Of a DNA stretch of 64,000 bases, positions 17,971 to 26,098 are shown in pieces; positions within the stretch are counted from its first letter, which is position 1, and each line of letters starts with the position of its first letter. The notes beneath the pieces are model-generated. The model saw only the letters and a list, made by a program, of their open reading frames with translations, was not told the origin of the DNA and ran no database searches. Made by a program: the position numbers and the translations under genes. Source of the stretch: Shewanella sp. AS1 (lineage in GTDB: Bacteria > Pseudomonadota > Gammaproteobacteria > Enterobacterales > Shewanellaceae); NCBI RefSeq assembly GCF_021412565.1, contig NZ_JAKCLJ010000005.1, positions 124,001 through 188,000 on the forward strand, written 5' to 3'.

Positions 17971-19187
17971 GCAGCAACCTACATCAGGCCGGTGTTGCTC
18001 TGCTAAAACAGCTGGGTCGCCATGCGGATCTTGTGATGGATGTCTACCTGTCCGGCTCCATCAGCGAGGGCGGTGAGCAGGCGCAGGCGATAGAGAAGCT
18101 GCGTCAGGCTGATATCCTCTGGCGCCCCGAGCCGGGACAGGATCTGCGCCTGAAACGCTCGGTGCGCGCCCTGTTAGAGGAAGCCTTAAAGGATGAGCGC
18201 AACAGGCAGATAGATGCCAATGCTGGATCTGGTCTGGCGACCATTAAGACCTTGGCGGATCACTACAAAGAGGCGCGCCACAACGCCGACTATAGCGCCA
18301 GCGAGGCCTATCTTAGCGATCTCAATGAACAGGTCTACAGCTTCGCCGAAGGCTTAAAGTATTCGATCCGTGTGCTCTGGAGCCGCATCAATAACGAGTT
18401 CGGTTATGTGGGCACTATTAATGCTAAGATCCGCGAGAATGAGCTGGCTCAGAGTCAGGTCAGTGAACTGCTCAACGGCCTGGAGATGTTCCAGTTTAGC
18501 GAGCTTGGGGAGATAGCAGGTGATATCCGCGAGCTGAGAAAACTCCTGGTCACTACCCTGCAGGAAACCCTGAGTGACTGTACTCAGGAGCTGGGCGTGG
18601 TGCAGAGCCGTCTGCTCGAACTATTGGGGCGCTTTAGGCAGATCCAGGGACGAACCCGTCTGCTCAAGGGATGGCTGCTACACACGGATATGCATCCCGA
18701 TTATCAGGTGAGCGATCATGTGGGCCACAAACAGCTGCCCGTGCTGTTTAACTGCGCCGAGCCTTTGCTATCGCCCGCCAGTGTGGATGTGACCAACACA
18801 AGTCAGGAGAGTGAACTGCTGGAGATGGTGGCCAGCATCAAGTCTATCAGTCGCACCGAGCGAGACTTCTCCTACCGCGAGCAGGATCAGGCCTTTGCCT
18901 TAGTGGATGCAGAAGATTTCGATATCCCCGATAACCCGCTCAAGCTGGCGGTGGACGAGTATTTCTGTGAGGTGATCGACTCGGGCCTGCGCCAATCGGC
19001 ATTGCAGTACCATGAACAGAAGGCGCTGGCGTGGGACAAAGAGAGCTGGCTCTATCAGGTGATCTGCGGCTTTGACGGCCTACCCGAGGAGCACAGACGC
19101 TATTTCGAGCTTGAGCCCATAGGTGAGCCTCATCCCGTGTACAACGGTAACTTTATTATCCGCGATGTGGAGCTGTGGATGGCCTAG
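17967..19187 (+). CDS. MukF/MksF-like kleisin subunit (putative)
   Basis: 406 residues, mostly helical, starting inside the stop of the preceding gene (ATGA overlap). The N-terminal region is rich in helices that could form a winged-helix (LRQADILWRPEPGQDLRLKR). The middle is a helical bundle with heptad-like spacing (IRELRKLLVTTLQETLSDC). The C-terminus (YEYFC-type acidic segment, EHRRYFELEPIGEPHPVYNG) could be a second SMC-binding winged helix. This is how MukF/JetA kleisins are built. Proteins of this type are sometimes labelled phosphoenolpyruvate carboxylase in automatic annotation; no such catalytic motif is present. No Toprim-like fourth gene (JetD/MksG) follows; the operon ends in a terminator. 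Confidence 0.55.
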   Translation: MSSNLHQAGVALLKQLGRHADLVMDVYLSGSISEGGEQAQAIEKLRQADILWRPEPGQDLRLKRSVRALLEEALKDERNRQIDANAGSGLATIKTLADHYKEARHNADYSASEAYLSDLNEQVYSFAEGLKYSIRVLWSRINNEFGYVGTINAKIRENELAQSQVSELLNGLEMFQFSELGEIAGDIRELRKLLVTTLQETLSDCTQELGVVQSRLLELLGRFRQIQGRTRLLKGWLLHTDMHPDYQVSDHVGHKQLPVLFNCAEPLLSPASVDVTNTSQESELLEMVASIKSISRTERDFSYREQDQAFALVDAEDFDIPDNPLKLAVDEYFCEVIDSGLRQSALQYHEQKALAWDKESWLYQVICGFDGLPEEHRRYFELEPIGEPHPVYNGNFIIRDVELWMA

Positions 19188-19213
19188 GGGCTGTTGATTC
19201 TTTGCGAGAAAAG

Positions 19214-19241
19214 AAGAAGGGACGCATTGGCGTCCCTTCTT
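19214..19241. terminator. Convergent bidirectional terminator
   Basis: Perfect 12-bp stem (AAGAAGGGACGC / GCGTCCCTTCTT) with an ATTG loop, placed between the convergent ends of the kleisin-like gene and the response-regulator gene. It serves both strands. Confidence 0.85.
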
Positions 19242-19242
19242 G

Positions 19243-20622
19243 CTACTGATTTTTCAATCGGCGACTCAGGGCACTTTGGCTGATCCCCAGTAGTTGAGCC
19301 GCTGCGGTTTGGTTATTGGCGGTGCGACTCATGGCTTCATCCACTAAAGCCTGATTCACTTCGGCTAGGGTCGGCAGTACTCTGGGGAAGATGAGCCTGT
19401 CCGTGGGCGCGTCATCCAAAGATCTGTGTTCGTTGATCGCTTCCATAAAGGGAGAGGTATTCAGCGCCACTCCGTCACTGCGGCTGACGGCATCGAACAC
19501 CATGCCTTTGAGTTCATGCAAGTTACCTGGGAAGGGGTAGTGGCGTAATTGCTCCGCAAGCTCTCTGGGCTGGATCGGCGCTGGTAATGCCATCTCAGTG
19601 GAGGCCAGCTGGATAAAATGGTTGATCAGCATGGCGATATCCAGCTGTCTTTCGGCCAGAGGTGGCAATTTGATCTTGTGGGCGCGCAGGTGGTAGAGCA
19701 GATCGCTGCGAAACTCGCCGGCTTGATGCAGTTTCAGCAGATCTTTCTGGGTGGAAAGCACGAATTTACACATTATCGGATACTGAGTATCGCTGCCTAT
19801 CGGGGTGTAGTAGCGGCTTTCTATCATCTGCAGCAGTTTAACCTGGGCATCTAAGCTAAGGGCATCGACATCGCTGAGATAGAGTACCCCCTCGCCAGTT
19901 TGATGCAACAACCCAGCAAGGGCATCGACCTGACCACTGTTGTGATGATACAGCTGGCCGCAGAGCTTCTGCTCGAAGGTGGCGCTATTAATACTGCTTA
20001 GATTGAGGCTGACAAAGGGTGCATGGGGACGGCAAAGGGCATGACAGGAGCGGGCAAACTCATGTTTGCCAGTGCCATGTTCGCCGCAGATCAGCAGAGG
20101 CTCCGGGCTGATGGCCACCGCTTCGAGATAGCGAAACTGATCCAGCAGGACAGGCTCGCAGGTGAGAATATTATTAAATGCCTTGGGGTTGGCCAGGGTT
20201 CGGCTCAGGAAGCGCTCTTTGATATGCAGGTAGTTACGCTCCAAACCCACAACTTCCAGGGCGCGTCTGACCGAGTGAGCCAGTTCATCCACATTATCTG
20301 TCTTAATGAAATAGTCATAGGCGCCTTTTTTGATACAACGCACGGCGGTTTCCACCTCGTTGACCCCAGTGACAATAAGTACCCGGGTATTGGGAAACTG
20401 ACTGCGGATCTGCGCCAGCAGCTCCTCACCCGAATGATAGGGCATGGTGAGATCCAGTAGCACCAAGGCATAGTCTCCCACTTGCAAACGGTTCAGTACC
20501 TGACGGCTATCGACACAGGTGTCGATTACTGCCTCAGGCACTAAGCGTTTTAGTGTGATCCCTAAGGTGCGCAGCCAGGTGGCTTCGTCATCGACTAGGA
20601 GAATATTTCTTGCCAGTTTCAT
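19243..20622 (-). CDS. NtrC-family response regulator lacking the GAFTGA sigma-54 contact motif
   Basis: 459 residues in three parts. The receiver (1-120) has the acidic pair DD, phospho-acceptor D57 in LLDLTMP, and the switch/Lys positions (IVTG, FIKTD). The central AAA+ domain has a Walker A-like GEHGTGKHEFAR and a probable arginine finger in FRSDLLYHLR, but the expected GAFTGA loop is replaced by a YHHNSGQVDA segment and Walker B is altered to LYLSDVD. The C-terminus is a Fis-type helix-turn-helix (NNQTAAAQLLGISQSALSRRL). Without GAFTGA it should not open sigma-54 promoters, so it may act as a classical repressor or activator. It overlaps the ribosome site of the kinase gene end (GGAGGAATAAACC) and is translated with it. 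Likely target: the divergent fccA. Confidence 0.88.
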   Translation of the reverse strand: MKLARNILLVDDEATWLRTLGITLKRLVPEAVIDTCVDSRQVLNRLQVGDYALVLLDLTMPYHSGEELLAQIRSQFPNTRVLIVTGVNEVETAVRCIKKGAYDYFIKTDNVDELAHSVRRALEVVGLERNYLHIKERFLSRTLANPKAFNNILTCEPVLLDQFRYLEAVAISPEPLLICGEHGTGKHEFARSCHALCRPHAPFVSLNLSSINSATFEQKLCGQLYHHNSGQVDALAGLLHQTGEGVLYLSDVDALSLDAQVKLLQMIESRYYTPIGSDTQYPIMCKFVLSTQKDLLKLHQAGEFRSDLLYHLRAHKIKLPPLAERQLDIAMLINHFIQLASTEMALPAPIQPRELAEQLRHYPFPGNLHELKGMVFDAVSRSDGVALNTSPFMEAINEHRSLDDAPTDRLIFPRVLPTLAEVNQALVDEAMSRTANNQTAAAQLLGISQSALSRRLKNQ

Positions 20623-20625
20623 GGT

Positions 20626-22644
20626 TTATTCCTCCACCTTTTCAAATATCAGACTGACACTGCTTCCTTTACCTTGACTCGAATCTAACTGCATCTGGCC
20701 ATTATGCTGTTTAATGATTCTACTGCTGACAGATAAGCCTAATCCTGTTCCGCCTTCGTGGCGGCGGCTAGTAAAGAAGGGTTCGGTTGCCCGTTTGAGT
20801 GTGACACCATCCATGCCAATGCCGTTGTCACTTAGTTTGATAATGGCCTGGGTCTGGGTCGTTTGAGTTTCAATCACTATCTGGCCAACATTACCCTGAA
20901 AGGCATGGCAGGCATTTTGGATAAGATTGATCATCACTTGTTGCAGTTGCAGCGGATCGCCATACACCACAGGGCTAGGCTCAGTTAGCTTAAGTCTCAC
21001 TCTATGTAGTTTGGTTTGATTTGTGGTTAAACGCAGAGCCACGTGTACAACTTCGTTCAGTGCGACTCGAGTCTGTTCATCTTGATGGTGAGGTGTGGCG
21101 TAACGCTTGAGATCGTGCACAATTCGGCTGATGCGCTGGGCGGCTTCTTCTATGCTCTGGCAGCTTTGGTGAAGCTCAGTCATGGCCAGATCGGGTGAGA
21201 GTCCCGCAACCTGCCAGAAGGGGTTTTGTTTTTGATAGTGGTGGCTGGCTTGTGCTAGATCTTTCAGGGCCGAGGAGAAGAGTGCCACCGCATGTATGAT
21301 AAGTCCAGTTGGGTTGTTGATTTCATGGGCGATCCCCGCCGATAGCTCGCCCAGTGAAGCGAGACGGCTGCTTTCTTCGTTGGCCTGTTTGAGTCTGTGT
21401 TGCTCGGTGGACTCCTCCAGCAAAACGACGACTTGTTCCTGGGCTATGGGGTGGATCTGCAGGTGCCAGAACTGCTGGCGATGGCTAAGTTCAGCACTGA
21501 GGGATTGCTGCCCGGATAACACTTTTTTGAGAGCCACTTGTAATGAAAATCGCTGCCTGTCCAGATAGTGCAGTTCATCTGAGGTGAGAAGTTGGATATT
21601 GTTGTCATTACTCCAGAGCCGTTGCTGCTGTTTGTTTAAGATGGTGACCCCGTGAGGGATACCGTCTAATACCGACTGAAACTGGGTCGAGAGCTCGGAG
21701 ATTTCGGCCTCGACCCTATGGCGATGGGCGAGTTCCTGATCTAGTGCCAGAGTACGACGGCGCAGACGGATACTGATATAGCCAGTGTAAAGCATGCCGG
21801 AAATCGAGATGATAGCTGTGATAATGGCGATATTGAATACCATATGCTCTGTGCTGGTCAGGTCTACTTTTTCTCGTCCCGTACCGAACCATTTATTGAC
21901 CAGTTCGTCATACTCACCCGAGAGTTTCAGCTGTCTGAGGGCATCATTGATCTGTCCCATCAACTGCGCCTTACTCGAGTTAGTGATAAAGTTAAAGGCA
22001 CCATAGATTAGGGCGTCGCTGGAGCTGCGCACATAGGGATAGAGGGGCATCAGGCGTCGGGCAACAAAGCTTTCGGCGATGACGACATCTACCTGATGGT
22101 TGAAAAGTAGTTGGAAACCGGTTTCATAGAGATCTACATCCACCCGTTGAAACTGCTGTGGATAACCCGAGAGATAAACATCAACAAAGGAGCTACGTTT
22201 AATGGCGACCCGTTTATCCTTGAGATCAGCCCAACTGGTGATAAGCGCATGACCATGCAGGGTATAGGCGTTGGCGTGGGTGGCATAGATGGGATCCGAC
22301 TGGCTCAGTTGCCGCCCTACATTGACCGGACTGACGACCGCAATAACATCGATATCGCTCATAGGGTCGTGCACATCATCGAGCAGTTGCTGAAAGCTTT
22401 TTCGCCTGATAATTATTTTCTTATCAATAAGCTGACCTATGCGCTCCATTAGCTCAATATTGAAGCCTTGATCTATGCCGTTGTTGCGCCACTCAAGAGG
22501 GGCTGTGGTCGAGTGTACGCCAAGCACGACATAATCATCTACTTGAGTATGACGCAAAGCAGTGTTTCCCTGCGCCTCTGGCTCGAGGGCAGCAAGGGGA
22601 AAAGTTATGCTGAGCAGCAATGTCAGGAGTAACAGGTATCTCAT
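20626..22644 (-). CDS. Sensor histidine kinase with periplasmic solute-binding (SBP_bac_3) sensor domain
   Basis: 672 residues. Signal/first membrane helix 1-20; periplasmic family-3 solute-binding domain about 35-255 (PLEWRNNGIDQGFNIELM, LKDKRVAIKRSSFVDVYL); transmembrane helix about 268-292; PAS-like linker about 310-410; HisKA with phospho-acceptor H440 in GELSAGIAHEINNPTG; HATPase with N box (NLIQNACHAF, about 570-580), DNGIGMDG and GGTGLGLSVS. The periplasmic domain should bind a small organic ligand directly, and the signal goes to the response regulator encoded three bases downstream. Back-to-back position with fccA suggests the ligand is a C4-dicarboxylate or another anaerobic respiratory substrate; that is inference from context only. 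Confidence 0.9.
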   Translation of the reverse strand: MRYLLLLTLLLSITFPLAALEPEAQGNTALRHTQVDDYVVLGVHSTTAPLEWRNNGIDQGFNIELMERIGQLIDKKIIIRRKSFQQLLDDVHDPMSDIDVIAVVSPVNVGRQLSQSDPIYATHANAYTLHGHALITSWADLKDKRVAIKRSSFVDVYLSGYPQQFQRVDVDLYETGFQLLFNHQVDVVIAESFVARRLMPLYPYVRSSSDALIYGAFNFITNSSKAQLMGQINDALRQLKLSGEYDELVNKWFGTGREKVDLTSTEHMVFNIAIITAIISISGMLYTGYISIRLRRRTLALDQELAHRHRVEAEISELSTQFQSVLDGIPHGVTILNKQQQRLWSNDNNIQLLTSDELHYLDRQRFSLQVALKKVLSGQQSLSAELSHRQQFWHLQIHPIAQEQVVVLLEESTEQHRLKQANEESSRLASLGELSAGIAHEINNPTGLIIHAVALFSSALKDLAQASHHYQKQNPFWQVAGLSPDLAMTELHQSCQSIEEAAQRISRIVHDLKRYATPHHQDEQTRVALNEVVHVALRLTTNQTKLHRVRLKLTEPSPVVYGDPLQLQQVMINLIQNACHAFQGNVGQIVIETQTTQTQAIIKLSDNGIGMDGVTLKRATEPFFTSRRHEGGTGLGLSVSSRIIKQHNGQMQLDSSQGKGSSVSLIFEKVEE

Positions 22645-22749
22645 CGCGCCATTCTAAACCCTCTGTTGTACTCGAAACTGTGCAGTATTACGCGAATTAG
22701 CGATTGGTGAAATACTATTTTTTGAGATGTGATTTAGCTCTATATTAAC

Positions 22750-22796
22750 TATGCAAATTTGCATAATGCCCTTTTGTATCATGCATCTATGCATAG
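22750..22796. promoter_or_regulatory. Candidate operator pair between sensor kinase gene and fccA
   Basis: 22750-22765 is a perfect 16-bp palindrome (TATGCAAATTTGCATA). 22787-22796 is a second perfect palindrome (CTATGCATAG) sharing the core ATGCAT, with CATG.ATG words around it. They sit in the 356-bp spacer between divergent genes, about 105 bp upstream of the kinase start and about 205-250 bp upstream of the fccA start. The rest of the spacer (22645-23000) contains no other gene; a GTG-started N-terminal extension of fccA across it is spurious. Binding by the adjacent response regulator is a guess. Confidence 0.5.
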
Positions 22797-23000
22797 CATG
22801 TTTTGTGCCCTGTGACTGAGTTGTCATTTCTGTTTTCCTTTCAGCGAATCCCTTTGCTCCTCGACATTGCTTATTCGAAGATAAATCCCAATAAGCAGTT
22901 TAGGTCGCAACCTTTACCTATTCTTGCTAAGCAACACTTAGTATTAAATTTGCTTCAAATACTGCCTAAAAATTGGTGGGTGTTTGAAAGGGGAATACAG

Positions 23001-24788
23001 ATGAATAAGATGAAACTCGCTGTCTGCCTGGCCAGTATCTTAGGGACTGGTGCCTTTATGGGGCATGCTATGGCGGCCGATAACCTAGCTGATTTCCATA
23101 GTCAAAATCAGGAGTGTGATAGTTGCCATCAGCCAAGTGGTGAACTGTCAAACGACAGCTTAACCTATGAAAACAAACAGTGTGTTTCCTGTCACGGCAG
23201 CCTAAAGGAAGTTGCTGAAGAAACTAAACATGAGCATTATAACGCCCATGATTCTCACTTCCCTGGTGATGTTGCCTGTACTTCCTGTCACAGTGCTCAT
23301 CAGAAATCTATGGTCTACTGTGATTCCTGCCATAGCTTTGATTTTAATATGCCCTACGCCAAGAAGTGGGAACGTCATGAACCGAGCATCGCCGAATTGG
23401 CTAAAGATAAATCAGAACGTCAGGCTGCTCTTGCTAGCAGACCAAGAGATACAGTCGATGTGGTGGTGGTTGGTTCAGGCGGTGCCGGTTTTTCTGCTGC
23501 CGTGTCTGCTCATGATAATGGTGCCAAGGTGATACTGATTGAGAAGGAGCCTGTGATCGGTGGCAACGCTAAACTGGCCGCTGGAGGCATGAATGCCGCC
23601 TGGACTGAGCAGCAAAAAGCCAAAAGCATCGAAGATTCGCCTGAATTAATGTTTAAGGACACAATGAAAGGGGGTCGTGATATTAACGATCCTAAGTTGG
23701 TTGAGATCTTAAGTTCCCACTCAAAAGCGTCAGTCGACTGGATGACGAATATGGGCGCAGATTTGAACGATGTGGGCCGAATGGGTGGTGCCTCAGTTAA
23801 CCGTTCACACCGTCCAACCGGTGGTGCAGGTGTGGGAGCCCATGTGGTGCAAGTGCTGTACGATAATACCCTAAAACGTAATATCGATCTGCGTATGAAC
23901 ACTCGTGGTATCGAGATCTTAAAAGAGGGCAATAAGGTCACAGGTATCTTAGTTAAAGGCATGTACACAGGCTACTACTGGATTAAGGCCGATGCGGTTG
24001 TTTTAGCTACCGGTGGTTTTGCAAAAAACAATGAAAGGGTTTCTAAGTTAGATCCTAAGCTGAAAGGTTTTGTGTCTACCAACCAACCTGGCGCAGTCGG
24101 TGACGGTATCGATGTAGCACAAAATGCTGGTGCGGCAACACGGGATCTTGAATACATTCAGGCGCATCCAACCTTATCTGTTAAAGGTGGCGTAATGGTG
24201 ACCGAGGCGGTTCGTGGTAATGGTGCCATCTTAGTGAACCGTGAGGGTAAGCGCTTCGTCAATGAGATCACCACTCGTGATAAAGCTTCTGCGGCTATCT
24301 TGCAGCAAACAGGTAAGTCGGCCTTCCTATTGTTCGATGACTCAGTGCGTAAGTCGCTCTCTAAGATAAACCAATACATAGGATTAGGTGTTGCCCCTTC
24401 AGCAAGCAGTTTAGTGAAACTGGGTGAAGAGCAAGGTATCGATGGCAAAGTCCTAACCGAGACTGTTGCGCGCTATAACGAGTTCGTGAAAAACGGTAAA
24501 GATAGCGACTTTGAACGGCCGAACTTGCCACGCACGCTGAACGAAGGTCACTACTATGTGATCGAAGTGACTCCGGGTGTTCATCACACTATGGGTGGTG
24601 TGATGATTGACACTAAGGCGGAAATTGTCGATGCCAAGAAACAGGTCATCCCAGGCTTATACGGTGCAGGTGAGGTAACTGGTGGTGTTCATGGTGCTAA
24701 CCGATTAGGTGGTAATGCCATCTCTGACATTATTACCTTCGGTCGTCTCGCTGGTGAACAGGCGGCAAAATACTCGAAAGAGCATTAA
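23001..24788 (+). CDS. fccA: Periplasmic fumarate reductase, tetraheme flavocytochrome c3
   Basis: Soluble terminal reductase that takes electrons from the CymA quinol pathway and reduces fumarate to succinate in the periplasm. ATG 23001 follows a strong AAGGGGAA site and opens a Sec signal peptide ending at AMA-ADN, giving 595 residues, the length of the S. oneidensis protein. Four CxxCH heme motifs are present (residues about 39, 61, 93, 107). The FAD domain begins with [17 protein letters not shown]. Active-site residues of fumarate reductases are visible: His in AHPTLSV, Glu and Arg in [13 protein letters not shown], His-His in GVHHTMGG, Arg in [10 protein letters not shown]. It has no C-terminal covalent-FMN domain, arguing against urocanate reductase. 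Earlier in-frame starts lack a ribosome site and would hide the signal peptide. Confidence 0.97.
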   Translation: MNKMKLAVCLASILGTGAFMGHAMAADNLADFHSQNQECDSCHQPSGELSNDSLTYENKQCVSCHGSLKEVAEETKHEHYNAHDSHFPGDVACTSCHSAHQKSMVYCDSCHSFDFNMPYAKKWERHEPSIAELAKDKSERQAALASRPRDTVDVVVVGSGGAGFSAAVSAHDNGAKVILIEKEPVIGGNAKLAAGGMNAAWTEQQKAKSIEDSPELMFKDTMKGGRDINDPKLVEILSSHSKASVDWMTNMGADLNDVGRMGGASVNRSHRPTGGAGVGAHVVQVLYDNTLKRNIDLRMNTRGIEILKEGNKVTGILVKGMYTGYYWIKADAVVLATGGFAKNNERVSKLDPKLKGFVSTNQPGAVGDGIDVAQNAGAATRDLEYIQAHPTLSVKGGVMVTEAVRGNGAILVNREGKRFVNEITTRDKASAAILQQTGKSAFLLFDDSVRKSLSKINQYIGLGVAPSASSLVKLGEEQGIDGKVLTETVARYNEFVKNGKDSDFERPNLPRTLNEGHYYVIEVTPGVHHTMGGVMIDTKAEIVDAKKQVIPGLYGAGEVTGGVHGANRLGGNAISDIITFGRLAGEQAAKYSKEH

Positions 24789-24879
24789 TGAGTGTTGATT
24801 TTAGGAAGATGAAATAGTGTCATGGATGACGCTTCTGAAATCATATAACAGTTTGCTTTTTATGCCTTATTAATCCATT

Positions 24880-24905
24880 AAAAAACCGCCATCTGGCGGT
24901 TTTTT
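24880..24905. terminator. Bidirectional terminator between fccA and fbp
   Basis: Stem ACCGCC/GGCGGT extended by A and T runs on both sides (AAAAAACCGCC, ATCT loop, GGCGGTTTTTT). Lies between the convergent fccA and fbp stop codons. Confidence 0.9.
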
Positions 24906-24920
24906 AGTGAGCTTTAAGCC

Positions 24921-25910
24921 TTACAGCTCAGGTTCCTGGCTGTAATCCTGTTCGTGATACTCAAGACAGGTATCGACCTCATTGGCCGAGCCCAAAATCA
25001 CGGCGACGCGCTGGTGGATCTCACTTGGCTGAATGTCCATGATGGTTTCATAGCCTGTGCTCGCCTTGCCGCCCGCCTGTTCGACCAGGAAAGACATAGG
25101 GTTGGCTTCATACATCAAGCGTAGCTTATAGGGTTTTTCTGGATTTTTATTGTCGGTTGGGTAAGTAAACAGGCCGCCACGGCAGAGCACTCGGTGTACA
25201 TCACCCACCATGGCCGCAATCCAGCGCATATTAAAGTTGCGCTCTCTTGGGCCTATCTTGCCCAGAACTAGATCGCTGATATAGGTCTGCATCGGCGCTT
25301 CCCAGAACCTTTGGTTCGACATGTTAATGGCGAACTCGCTGGTGTCGGGCGTGATGCTAACCGCCTCGTTGGTGAGCAGGTACTCTTGGGTTTCGGGATT
25401 AAGGGTAAACAGCTGCACCCCTTTACCTGTGGTCAGTGCCAGCATGGTCGATGGGCCGTAAAGCACATAACCGGCGGCAACTTGATTGCGCCCTGATTGC
25501 AAGAAGCTCTGCTCGCTTAACTCGCCTTGAGGCGCCGGCAGCACAGAGAAAATGGTGCCAACTAGCGAGTTAATATCGATATTGGATGAACCGTCTAGCG
25601 GGTCGAAACAGACTAGAAACTCACCGCGCTTACCCACTTCGACTATATGATCTTCCTCTTCGGAGGCCAGGCCGCGCACTGTGCTGTCGGCTTTAAGGGC
25701 ATCTTTAAGCATCTCGTTGGTGATCACATCCAACTTCTTCTGTGTCTCCCCTTGAACATTCTCCGATTCGGTCGCACCCAATACGCCGGCCAAGGCGCCA
25801 TGACGTACCGCCTGACTGATCGCCTTGGAGGTATCGGCCAGAGTTAAAATGAGTTGCGACAGAGGTGCATCAACCCCTTGTGAACTTAGATGTTGCGCCA
25901 GAGTTTGCAT
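24921..25910 (-). CDS. fbp: Fructose-1,6-bisphosphatase, class I
   Basis: Hydrolyses fructose-1,6-bisphosphate to fructose-6-phosphate, the committed gluconeogenic step, with Mg2+ in the cytosol. 329 residues, the usual class-I length. The metal/phosphate signature is clear in [21 protein letters not shown] (trimmed core FDPLDGSSN), as is the upstream acidic pair in LASEEED. Sugar-binding parts follow: [15 protein letters not shown] and [23 protein letters not shown]. Gluconeogenesis fits a Shewanella lifestyle on lactate and amino acids. Single gene, bounded by the fccA terminator downstream and a divergent peptidase gene upstream. Confidence 0.96.
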   Translation of the reverse strand: MQTLAQHLSSQGVDAPLSQLILTLADTSKAISQAVRHGALAGVLGATESENVQGETQKKLDVITNEMLKDALKADSTVRGLASEEEDHIVEVGKRGEFLVCFDPLDGSSNIDINSLVGTIFSVLPAPQGELSEQSFLQSGRNQVAAGYVLYGPSTMLALTTGKGVQLFTLNPETQEYLLTNEAVSITPDTSEFAINMSNQRFWEAPMQTYISDLVLGKIGPRERNFNMRWIAAMVGDVHRVLCRGGLFTYPTDNKNPEKPYKLRLMYEANPMSFLVEQAGGKASTGYETIMDIQPSEIHQRVAVILGSANEVDTCLEYHEQDYSQEPEL

Positions 25911-26098
25911 GGTTTTTCCTATGATCTGAGAGCCGGGCTCTCCTGTGAGGTCTGATTTTTTGTTATGGCGGCAATTTTACCTCAGTTTGGTGGCTTTTTC
26001 AGTGTTATGTGGTGAGTTTTTGTTTTTGCTGAAATTAGGGCACAATGCTGGTCGCAGTTTTATCTTGATTTTACTATCTCAATATCCAGGACATAATA

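Noticed and set aside
17967..19187. Phosphoenolpyruvate carboxylase
   Set aside because: No catalytic motif of that enzyme is present; length and context fit a kleisin.
22803..23000. N-terminal extension of fccA from an upstream in-frame GTG
   Set aside because: It would bury the signal peptide and has no ribosome site; ATG 23001 has a strong one.
23001..24788. Urocanate reductase
   Set aside because: There is no extra FMN-binding domain and the sequence follows FccA along its whole length.
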